Origin: an uncultured Clostridia bacterium
GTDB lineage: Bacteria > Bacillota > Clostridia > Oscillospirales > Acutalibacteraceae
Length of the DNA stretch: 20,763 nucleotides
Assembly: GCA_946186535.1 (NCBI GenBank)
Contig: CAMHNT010000004.1
Location: 1-20,763 of the forward strand
Direction: 5' to 3'
Under the pieces are notes generated by a model, which was given only the letters and a program-made list of their open reading frames with translations, searched no databases and had not been told where the DNA came from. A program made the position numbers and the translations under genes. Positions 7,182 through 13,891 of this stretch are shown here, in pieces (within the stretch, counting starts at the first letter, position 1; the number at the start of each line of letters is the position of its first letter).

Positions 7182-9537
7182 ACCTCGTCACTCCTCCCGT
7201 ATACTCTCTTTCAAGACTGATATATCCGTCCTTCGAAAATACAAAATCAATTCTGCCTTCTCCGTTTGTTGCATCCACAGCGTATCCCTGCTCCTCAAGA
7301 GCACGGATCGTTTCCAAACATTCTTCACCGTAATCCGAAACCAGGATATAAACGTCACGGCTGATATCAAATCCATCCGGGATATTATTCATAACAACAA
7401 TATCCGGATTCAGAAAGCTCTGAGGCACTGTTGAAAAATCCGAATTCTGAGGACAGATCAGTATTCCTGTACCGTAAACCGTCAGATACTGCCATGAATT
7501 ATAATAGACGTTTCTGACGTCGAGAACCGAATCTCCGAAAAATTCAAGCGAATAATCATCTGTCATTCTGCTGACGTCATTCCCCATGTATCTTTGATAA
7601 AGATATTTTTCGTTATACATATAGTCACCGTAAACGATCATCTTCCCGACACTGAAATCATGGATGATTTTTCGGTTGTAATTATACTCTGATTTGTAGG
7701 GAGTTATATCAACTAGACACGTTATCTCATTATAATTCGAAAGTTCGTTTTTAATGGTGCTGTACTGATACTTTTCGCCGTAGGAATCAAGCAAAACAAC
7801 ACGGTCATCCTTCTTTACCGTAACCGTCATACCGCTTCCGACGTCAAGAACCGAAACTGTGATATCTCCGTAATTCAGACAGAAATCCACACAATATCCT
7901 AAAAGAAGTACCACGGCAGACACAAGGAAAAGATTGGTATAAATAAATTTTAAATCATTTTTTCTGATTTTTCGAAGAAGATCCTTGTCGGGTTCGAAAA
8001 GAGCCTTATACTCAATTTCGTTAAGCCTCTTCTTTCTTCTGATTTCAAACACAGTAAATATAGCCAGAGTGAAAAAGAACCATACATAAAGATACGCATG
8101 AGATGTTCCTACCGATGAAAACGGAAGCTTTGAAAATTCACCGGTTATCCAAATCAGATATTTCACAAGGATACAAACTGATTTCATCAGAAGCCCTGCC
8201 GCAGATCCTAAATGCATTAAAGACACCACTACTGCCATTCCGCCCAGAATAATTATGAAACCCGTAATCGGAACCGTCAGAAGATTTACAATTATCGTAT
8301 ACGGCGAAAAGCTTCCTGTAGCAAAAATCACAAACGGCAGCGAGCCCACAAATGCAGAAGCCGATACGGCAACAGCCGCCGTAAAAACATTTCTCAATTC
8401 CAAACGAAGCTTAAACGATCTTTTCAGGAAAGATTCGGTTCTTTCCGAAAACATAATTATTGACAGCGTACACGAAAAAGACCAGAGCATACCAATGTCA
8501 CCTGCGCTAAGAGGGTCGATGCAGAGAATTAATGCGGCGATTCCAAGTGAATCCATACTTGTTGCACTCATCTCGCTGCGTATTTCGTAATGGAATCTGT
8601 TTTTGTCCATAAAGCCTGCAGCAGCCATAATGACAGACATAAGCCATGCACGGGTTATCGAAAATCCGAAGCCTGTCATTGCGGCGAAAACCGTTATTCC
8701 TGCAATACGAAACAATGATGACGTAATTCTTCCAAATCTGTTTTTAGGAAATCTGTTTGTTATATAACCAAGAGCTGCCGCAACAATAGAAAGATGCAAA
8801 CCCGAAACCACAAGAATATGAGATACACCAAGATTTTTGAAGACCGAATATACTTCGTCTCTGAGATAATCCTTTTCACCGGTCAGCACCGCAGTACAAA
8901 CCGACGCTTCATCATAGGGAAGATACTTTCTGAACTGTGAGGAAATATATTCTCTTACGTCCGAAAACACAGCATAAAAAGGTCTGGAGTCATTTTCCGA
9001 AACGGAATAATATCCTCCGTAGTATGTGTTTATATATGTTGAGAGGAAAATATGTCTTGCGGCATAATATGATTCATAACCGTAACCATAGTCAAAAAGC
9101 CCGCTTAAAGTGGTTCTCGCACTTATATAATCGTAAGTATGCGCAGTTGTTGTATAGCTTGTGCTGACATATATATTCAAATGCTTTTTGACTCCGTTCA
9201 CCGTATGGGTTCTTACCGTAAAATGAGTATATCCGTTTTCCGTAAACGGCTTTGAGGTGATCATTCCTGAAAATTCGACCGTTTCACCGTCAAATTCACT
9301 TACGATAGGTTCAACATAATATTTCACAACACCGCAATAAGCAAGGATCGAAATGCACATCACCATAGCACACAATGAGAAAACCCGGGTTTTCTTTCCG
9401 AAGTGGTCCAGCACAAAACAAACAACAGAAAAAACAAAGCACACCACGGCTGCCGGTACAGCCGCAGTGTGAAAAGCAATTGCAAAAACAAGCGAAAAGA
9501 GCACACAGACACCCACATATGATATCCTTCTTCTCAC
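7168..9537 (-). CDS. comEC: ComEC/Rec2-family competence DNA channel with degenerate C-terminal domain
   Basis: The 789-residue membrane protein has N-terminal membrane helices (1-70), a soluble OB-like segment (about 80-180), then the Competence domain (about 205-500) with the hallmark GVSHILVVSGLHLS (237-250) and many hydrophobic helices. Residues about 558-789 align with the metallo-beta-lactamase-like domain, starting ITVSVLDVGSGM (559-570). The usual DVGQGD is DVGSGM, and the HxHxDH metal-binding motif is absent: the expected place reads VDITPYKSEYN (609-619). The domain therefore looks non-catalytic. ComEC passes single-stranded DNA across the membrane in transformation. The GTG start at 9535-9537 follows GGAGGAGA, 14 bases after the upstream stop. 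Confidence 0.92.
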   Translation of the reverse strand: MRRRISYVGVCVLFSLVFAIAFHTAAVPAAVVCFVFSVVCFVLDHFGKKTRVFSLCAMVMCISILAYCGVVKYYVEPIVSEFDGETVEFSGMITSKPFTENGYTHFTVRTHTVNGVKKHLNIYVSTSYTTTAHTYDYISARTTLSGLFDYGYGYESYYAARHIFLSTYINTYYGGYYSVSENDSRPFYAVFSDVREYISSQFRKYLPYDEASVCTAVLTGEKDYLRDEVYSVFKNLGVSHILVVSGLHLSIVAAALGYITNRFPKNRFGRITSSLFRIAGITVFAAMTGFGFSITRAWLMSVIMAAAGFMDKNRFHYEIRSEMSATSMDSLGIAALILCIDPLSAGDIGMLWSFSCTLSIIMFSERTESFLKRSFKLRLELRNVFTAAVAVSASAFVGSLPFVIFATGSFSPYTIIVNLLTVPITGFIIILGGMAVVVSLMHLGSAAGLLMKSVCILVKYLIWITGEFSKLPFSSVGTSHAYLYVWFFFTLAIFTVFEIRRKKRLNEIEYKALFEPDKDLLRKIRKNDLKFIYTNLFLVSAVVLLLGYCVDFCLNYGDITVSVLDVGSGMTVTVKKDDRVVLLDSYGEKYQYSTIKNELSNYNEITCLVDITPYKSEYNYNRKIIHDFSVGKMIVYGDYMYNEKYLYQRYMGNDVSRMTDDYSLEFFGDSVLDVRNVYYNSWQYLTVYGTGILICPQNSDFSTVPQSFLNPDIVVMNNIPDGFDISRDVYILVSDYGEECLETIRALEEQGYAVDATNGEGRIDFVFSKDGYISLEREYTGGVTRYADN

Positions 9538-9551
9538 TTAAGTCTCCTCCG

Positions 9552-10091
9552 TCAATTCTTCGGAAACAGCGGAAGCTTTTCAAGGAAGATGATATCGTCA
9601 CGCTTCGCTGCGTCACCCTCCGCAAGGACTGCGGCTTTTCCGACAATAGTTCCTCCTGCCTGGGTAACAAGATTCTCAAGGACCTCAAGCGACGCACCCG
9701 TACTGATAACGTCATCAACGATAAGAACTCTCTTTCCTTTGAGCTTTTCCGCTCTTTCCTTCGCAAGATAAAGCTTCTGAACCGCCGCAGTAGTAATTGA
9801 TTTGACTTCAAACGAGATCGGGTCAATGTCGTAGGTTTTGATTGATTTTCTCGCAATCTCATACTCACGGCATCCCTGCCTTGCCATTTCATAGCAAAGC
9901 GGAATTCCCTTGGCCTCTGCGGTAACAACGATGTCATGCTCCGGGCATTTCTTCAGAAGCTCTGAAGCTACAGCCTCCGTAATCTCGATATCGCCGAACA
10001 TAACGAAAGCGGCAATATCAAGCGTGTCGCTGACCGGACAAAGCGGAAGCTCTCTTTCAAGTCCGGCAATTTTCATTTTATAAGAATCCAT
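9552..10091 (-). CDS. Apt-like purine phosphoribosyltransferase
   Basis: The 179-residue protein contains the PRPP-binding loop VLIVDDVISTGAS (122-134) typical of type I phosphoribosyltransferases, and TAEAKGIPL (57-65) as in adenine phosphoribosyltransferase relatives. It probably joins a purine base to PRPP to give a nucleotide (salvage). No N-terminal helix-turn-helix is present, so it is not a PurR repressor. Substrate (adenine, xanthine or other) cannot be fixed by eye. ATG at 10089-10091 has AGAGG upstream. comEC starts 14 bases after its stop, suggesting one transcript. A MITE-like insertion begins 30 bases upstream of the start. Confidence 0.8.
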   Translation of the reverse strand: MDSYKMKIAGLERELPLCPVSDTLDIAAFVMFGDIEITEAVASELLKKCPEHDIVVTAEAKGIPLCYEMARQGCREYEIARKSIKTYDIDPISFEVKSITTAAVQKLYLAKERAEKLKGKRVLIVDDVISTGASLEVLENLVTQAGGTIVGKAAVLAEGDAAKRDDIIFLEKLPLFPKN

Positions 10092-10114
10092 TTCAATCTA
10101 CCTCTTGAAAATTC

Positions 10115-10333
10115 TTTAATACTATAAATGAGCAAATCGATTAAACGATAGTCAAAATGCACAGAATGTTTTTAAGGAGTAACGAGATGTCAAGGGCTTT
10201 GCCCTTAAAAACCCACAAAAGGCTCTGCCTCTTGACTCCGCAAGCTTTTTGAAAAAAGCTTGGCAAAAACTTTAACTGTCCTCTTTCGGACTTCTTTGTG
10301 AAATTTTCAAATTTGCTCATTTATAATTTAATA
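10115..10333. mobile_element. MITE-like element with 15-bp terminal inverted repeats and 7-bp direct repeats
   Basis: Perfect 15-bp inverted repeats TATAAATGAGCAAAT (10123-10137) and ATTTGCTCATTTATA (10311-10325) bound a non-coding interior. TTTAATA occurs directly outside at 10115-10121 and 10327-10333, consistent with a 7-bp target-site duplication around an element of 205 bases (10122-10326). The interior has stacked hairpins: AAGGGC/GCCCTT (10192-10197, 10201-10206), AGGC/GCCT (10220-10230) and a 9-bp stem AAGCTTTTT/AAAAAGCTT (10242-10261). There is no transposase, so movement would need one in trans. The direct repeat is AT-rich and could be chance. Confidence 0.6.
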
Positions 10334-10358
10334 TTCTCCTGACTTTTCTTTTAGCCTT

Positions 10359-10697
10359 TCAAATAATCTTCTCACCCATACTTTTGCCGCCAAGCAGGTG
10401 GAAATGAAGGTGCTTCACGGTCTGACCGGCATCTTCACCGCAGTTGTTTATGATTCTGTAGCCGTTATCGAGACCAAGCTCCGCAGAGATTTTCTGAGCG
10501 GCAAGAAAAACTCTTCCGATAGTTTCCGTATCCTCTTCTCTGATATCGTTTGCGCTTGCAATATGCTTTTTCGGCATAATCAGAACGTGAACGGGCATCT
10601 GAGGATTCAGATCATTGATAGCCTTCACATACTCATCTTCATAAACAGTTGTTGAGGGAATATTACCCTTTATAATCTCACAAAAAATACAATCCAT
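10359..10697 (-). CDS. HIT-family protein (HinT-like purine nucleoside phosphoramidase)
   Basis: The 112-residue protein has the histidine triad HLHFHLL (96-102, central His H98 as nucleophile), the N-terminal CIFC pair (C3, C6) common in bacterial HINT proteins, and PVHVLIMPKKHI (35-46). Family members hydrolyse nucleoside 5'-phosphoramidates and related AMP esters; the cellular role is uncertain. Length is normal. AAAAGGAG precedes the ATG at 10695-10697 and a good promoter lies just upstream. It is followed by the MITE-like element, so it is probably separate from the downstream operon. Confidence 0.93.
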   Translation of the reverse strand: MDCIFCEIIKGNIPSTTVYEDEYVKAINDLNPQMPVHVLIMPKKHIASANDIREEDTETIGRVFLAAQKISAELGLDNGYRIINNCGEDAGQTVKHLHFHLLGGKSMGEKII

Positions 10698-10729
10698 TCA
10701 GGACATCTCCTTTTTATTTTTATACATAA

Positions 10730-10758
10730 ATTTTAGCATATTATAAACATAAAGTCAA
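10730..10758 (-). promoter_or_regulatory. Extended -10 promoter for the HIT-family gene
   Basis: Minus-strand TTGACT (10753-10758), a 17-base spacer and TAAAAT (10730-10735), preceded by TGC as in an extended -10 element. It is one of the two best promoters in the window. Confidence 0.75.
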
Positions 10759-10821
10759 AATATTCTTAAAAAATGTCAGGCTAATTTGATAATCAACTCG
10801 TTGTGATAATAAAACCACTAT

Positions 10822-10935
10822 TAAAGTTTGGCTCAAACCTTTTCAAAGGTACCCCAAGGGCACTTCCTTCGGGCGCCTTTGGTCGCTCGTCGCAACGAGC
10901 GAAATCCCCTGTACTCAAGTCCTCTGCCAGAGCGC
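10822..10935 (+). repeat. GC-rich hairpin-rich intergenic repeat
   Basis: The stretch stands out from its AT-rich surroundings by composition. It starts AAAGTTTGGCTCAAACC, followed by a hairpin ACCTTT-TC-AAAGGT (10837-10850) and an 8-bp stem TCGCTCGT/ACGAGCGA (10883-10890, 10895-10902) with a 4-base loop. Its opening resembles the reverse complement of the MITE-like element interior, which reads AAAGTTTTTGCC and then AAGCTTTTT-TC-AAAAAGCTT. I infer a family of interspersed repeats; no terminal inverted repeats are seen here. Confidence 0.4.
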
Positions 10936-11094
10936 CCCCCTCAATAAATAGAAAAGCAAGTTTTATAATTAGGAATATTTTAATAGCACAATAGGTTAAT
11001 CAATAATTTAATAAATTCAAAATATATTACTACCACAATGCCGCACATATATCCTGCGTTCTTAGTAGCAGTTTAAAAAATAAAAAAATACCTG

Positions 11095-11123
11095 TTGAAT
11101 GTGGGAAGATTATGTTGTAAAAT
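11095..11123 (+). promoter_or_regulatory. Promoter for the ribF operon
   Basis: TTGAAT (11095-11100) and TAAAAT (11118-11123) are 17 bases apart, giving a leader of about 85 bases before the ribF ATG. Confidence 0.6.
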
Positions 11124-11153
11124 AAAGATGTTAAGAATTTTGTAACGCAGATA

Positions 11154-11199
11154 GGAATACCTAACTTAAACCAAGAAATATATAACACACCGGTATTCC
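11154..11199 (+). repeat. Inverted repeat in the ribF leader
   Basis: Perfect 8-base arms GGAATACC (11154-11161) and GGTATTCC (11192-11199) enclose 30 AT-rich bases. The right arm ends only 6 bases before the ribosome binding site (AGAGGA, 11203-11208), so pairing could influence ribF translation, or the arms could bind a protein. No T-run follows. Confidence 0.4.
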
Positions 11200-11213
11200 A
11201 ACAGAGGATAACT

Positions 11214-12140
11214 ATGCAGATATTTAAAACTACAGAACCGCAAACGCAGCCGTCATGTGTGGCGGTCGGCTGCTTTGACGGTATACATATAGGTCATCAG
11301 AAAATCATAAAATCAATGTGCCTATACTCAAAGGAAAATAACCTCGAAAGCACGGTTTTCACCTTCACTGCTTCACCTGCCTCCGTTCTCGGAAAAGCAC
11401 CCCGAAGAGCGCTGATGAGTCAGGATGAAAAAGCAAAAACACTCGAAAACCTCGGTGTTGAAAAGTGCTTTTCGATCGACTTTCTGAGCATAAGAAACAC
11501 TTCTCCCGAAGATTACGTCAACAACATTCTGATAAAAGAACTGAATGCAAAAGCTGTCTTTTGCGGCTTCAACTACCGGTTCGGGAAAAATGCCGGAGGC
11601 AGCACCGAGCTGCTGAAAAAAATCTGCGATGAAAACGGGATAAAAACATTCATCTGTGAGCCTGTCTGCTACGGCAGCAGCACGGTTAGTTCAAGCCGTA
11701 TCAGAACTCTGATCGAAAACGGCAAAATGCTGACCGCAAACCGTCTTCTCGGAAAACCGTTTTCCGTTGAAGAGGTTATCGTTGAGGGACTGCACAACGG
11801 AAGAACCGTTGGTGTTCCGACGATAAACCAGAATCTCAGCTCCGACTTCGTAACGCCGAGACTGGGAGTCTATGCTTCATACGCTTATGTTGAAGGAAAA
11901 AGATACAAAGCAATAACCAATGTCGGGACACGTCCGACTGTCGGCGGCGCTCAAAAAAATATTGAGACTCATATTCTGGAAGATTTCAGCGATGAAATTT
12001 ACGGAAAACTCGTTCGCACCGAGCTTCTGTATTTCGTTCGTGACGAAAGAAAATTTTCCGATCTGACGAAGCTTTCGGAACAGATTAAGCGTGACGTTGA
12101 TTACATATACAAACACGGAGTATTTCAAAGATATAATTGA
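11214..12140 (+). CDS. ribF: Bifunctional riboflavin kinase/FAD synthetase
   Basis: This 308-residue protein makes FMN from riboflavin and ATP, then FAD. The N-terminal FMN adenylyltransferase half has VGCFDGIHIGH (18-28), GFNYRFG (118-124) and SSSRIR (159-164). The C-terminal riboflavin kinase half has GRTVGVPTIN (196-205), GVYASY, NVGTRPT (236-242) and ETHILEDF (251-258). Length is usual for the family. ATG at 11214 follows AGAGGA by 5 bases. The next gene begins 10 bases after the TGA and its ribosome binding site overlaps this stop, so the two are probably coupled. Confidence 0.96.
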   Translation: MQIFKTTEPQTQPSCVAVGCFDGIHIGHQKIIKSMCLYSKENNLESTVFTFTASPASVLGKAPRRALMSQDEKAKTLENLGVEKCFSIDFLSIRNTSPEDYVNNILIKELNAKAVFCGFNYRFGKNAGGSTELLKKICDENGIKTFICEPVCYGSSTVSSSRIRTLIENGKMLTANRLLGKPFSVEEVIVEGLHNGRTVGVPTINQNLSSDFVTPRLGVYASYAYVEGKRYKAITNVGTRPTVGGAQKNIETHILEDFSDEIYGKLVRTELLYFVRDERKFSDLTKLSEQIKRDVDYIYKHGVFQRYN

Positions 12141-12150
12141 GGTTAGGAAA

Positions 12151-13338
12151 ATGGAAGTTGAAGTTAAAGAAAAGATCGACTATGCTGCAGAGAAAAATGA
12201 ACGTGATTCCAAAAACATAAAGGTAAAAAACGGAAAGAAAAAAAGAATCAAAAAATACTGGATTTTTACAATCATCTACGCTTTCGTTATTATCGCTTTG
12301 AATCTCCTCGCTAAAATAAAGTCATTCAGCGATTTCTATACAGATCATATTTTTCACGTTGTATCCGAACCATACTGCAGACTAACAGGGTTGTTTCCGT
12401 TTTCTGTCGGTGAGTTTCTGATACCGCTCGCCATGCTGATTTTAATGGCGGCTGTTGTTGTTCTGATATTACTGCCGTTTCTCAGAAAAAAATCAGGATT
12501 CAGAAGATTTGCAAACAGATATCTTAAATCGGTTCTGACATTTGTCATGACTGTTGTAATGATCATGACTCTCAACTGCAATATTCTTTACTCGACATCA
12601 AAGCTTGAATTTAACGGTCACGGTGACAAAAAGTATACCGTAGATGAGATCGAAGTTCTAAGAAACTATGTTGTTGAAAACTGCAATGAACTGTCACTCA
12701 CAATGGAGCGTGATGAAAACGGATCTGTAATTTATGGCGGAGACGTAAGTTCGGACGTTAAGACTGCCCTTCACGGAATCGCCGGCGAATTTCCAAGATT
12801 TAACGGCTACTACCCCAACGCAAAGCCTGTTTTTGGCTCGTACTTTATGTATCAGGCAGGAATAATAGGCGTTTACTTTCCTTTTTCCATGGAGGCAAAT
12901 TATAATACATATACCTCTGTTACTTATGCGCCCAACGTCATCGCTCACGAGCTTGCGCATTTAAAGGGGTATATATACGAAGACGAAGCAAACTTTATGT
13001 CATATCTTGCGTGTACAAAAAGTGACAACGATATGCTCAGATATTCCGGTTATTTAAGTGTTTTAGGCTACATCAACAACGATTACTACGAATGCGTTAA
13101 CGATGAGCGTTACAGAAATCAGCCTGCAATTTCACAGACCGTCGCCTCCGACAACTATTCTTACGATTCAGAAACATGGAAATTTCTGACCGAAAAGAAA
13201 TCCGTTATTAAAGACGAGGTTATGGAAAGTGTCAACGAAACAATTACCGACACATATCTTGACCTCTACGAAGCGGAGCCGAACTACAGCGAGGTTACTC
13301 TTTTAATGCTTCAATATTATGACGGAATCCTGTACTGA
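12151..13338 (+). CDS. DUF3810-type membrane protein with HExxH metallopeptidase motif
   Basis: The 395-residue protein has a basic cytoplasmic N-terminus (1-36) and hydrophobic segments at about 37-56, 89-111 and 126-146, followed by a large soluble domain. That domain contains NVIAHELAHLKGY (262-274) with the zinc motif H266-E267-x-x-H270, and EDEANFMSYLAC (277-288), where an acidic residue is a likely third ligand. This pattern matches the DUF3810 family, a gluzincin-like group whose substrate I do not know. ATG at 12151 is supported by GAGG at 12139-12142; the longer frame from 12091 would lie inside ribF. The ribF linkage may only reflect operon packing. Confidence 0.82.
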   Translation: MEVEVKEKIDYAAEKNERDSKNIKVKNGKKKRIKKYWIFTIIYAFVIIALNLLAKIKSFSDFYTDHIFHVVSEPYCRLTGLFPFSVGEFLIPLAMLILMAAVVVLILLPFLRKKSGFRRFANRYLKSVLTFVMTVVMIMTLNCNILYSTSKLEFNGHGDKKYTVDEIEVLRNYVVENCNELSLTMERDENGSVIYGGDVSSDVKTALHGIAGEFPRFNGYYPNAKPVFGSYFMYQAGIIGVYFPFSMEANYNTYTSVTYAPNVIAHELAHLKGYIYEDEANFMSYLACTKSDNDMLRYSGYLSVLGYINNDYYECVNDERYRNQPAISQTVASDNYSYDSETWKFLTEKKSVIKDEVMESVNETITDTYLDLYEAEPNYSEVTLLMLQYYDGILY

Positions 13339-13353
13339 TGTGAGGTATTTAAA

Positions 13354-13380
13354 ATGAAAACAATGGATTGGAATGTTTGA
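13354..13380 (+). CDS. Eight-codon leader ORF before the Imm7 gene
   Basis: ATG at 13354 encodes MKTMDWNV and stops at TGA 13378-13380. TGAGGT at 13341-13346 gives it a well-spaced ribosome binding site, better than that of the following gene, whose ATG begins two bases after this TGA. Translation of the downstream gene may depend on reinitiation. It could instead be a chance ORF. Confidence 0.4.
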   Translation: MKTMDWNV

Positions 13381-13382
13381 AT

Positions 13383-13784
13383 ATGGTAGAGATACACTGC
13401 TTCATCACACTGCGAGACAGCTTTAAACCTTGCTATGATGAAAAAGAAAACTATTTGCCGTTTATTAAAGATGAGCTTAAAAAGCTTGAATTTTATAAAA
13501 TAGAAATCAAGGCAAAAAACGGCGAGCATTATATCCAATTTTCACATTTTACAAATCATCTCGGTTCGGACTTTTCCGAGCTTCTTGAATTCTTTTGTAA
13601 TGTCGGAAAAATTGCAAAGGGAAGCTACGGTCTTCTCTATATGCACAATGATGAAGACAAAGAAGACCCCAACAGTTTTCAGGTCTGGCGGTTGGCGAAA
13701 GGTGAGGTTCGGAAATTTAAGGACGAGCTTCTCTCCCCCTTTATTCCGACTGTCGAGGATTTTGATGAAGAAAATGACAGATAA
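13383..13784 (+). CDS. Imm7-family immunity protein
   Basis: The 133-residue acidic protein matches what I recall of the Imm7 family of polymorphic-toxin immunity proteins: an opening MVEIHCFITL, a central NHLGSDFSELLEFF, then KGSYGLLYMHNDED, FQVWRLAKGEV and the end LLSPFIPTVED. Such proteins neutralise a specific toxin domain. No toxin or secretion gene is in the window, so its partner is unknown. The ATG at 13383 starts the conserved region; the in-frame TTG at 13368 lacks a suitable ribosome binding site. It is third in the ribF run, 44 bases after the DUF3810 stop. The family call is from motif memory. Confidence 0.75.
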   Translation: MVEIHCFITLRDSFKPCYDEKENYLPFIKDELKKLEFYKIEIKAKNGEHYIQFSHFTNHLGSDFSELLEFFCNVGKIAKGSYGLLYMHNDEDKEDPNSFQVWRLAKGEVRKFKDELLSPFIPTVEDFDEENDR

Positions 13785-13811
13785 TCAGATGTAACCTTTG
13801 AAAACTGTAAA

Positions 13812-13860
13812 ATATAAAATACAAAAACGGCATATCGATAGACCCTATCGATATGCCGTT
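13812..13860 (-). terminator. Intrinsic terminator of glgA
   Basis: A 15-bp perfect stem (13826-13840 with 13846-13860) with a 5-base loop is followed on the minus strand by TTTTTGTATTTTATATTTT. It ends the glg operon. On the plus strand the downstream T content is weaker, so it may also stop the convergent Imm7 transcript less efficiently. Confidence 0.88.
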
Positions 13861-13891
13861 AAATTATGCATATTTTATATTTTTTATAAAA

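Larger units (their letters stand above)
10698..11213. other. Divergent intergenic region between the HIT gene and ribF
   Basis: This 516-base spacer has no convincing gene. It holds the HIT promoter (10730-10758), a GC-rich hairpin-rich repeat (10822-10935), an AT-rich stretch (about 10940-11090) with nothing recognised, and the ribF promoter and leader (11095-11213). I looked for the conserved FMN-riboswitch segments that sometimes precede riboflavin genes and did not find them. Confidence 0.6.

Noticed and set aside
10803..10994. 63-codon plus-strand ORF
   Set aside because: It spans a hairpin-rich repeat, has no ribosome binding site and shows no protein motif.
11095..11213. FMN riboswitch before ribF
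   Set aside because: The conserved segments of the FMN aptamer are not present in this short AT-rich leader.
12091..12150. Extended start of the DUF3810 gene
   Set aside because: It lies inside ribF in another frame. ATG at 12151 has a well-placed ribosome binding site at the ribF stop.
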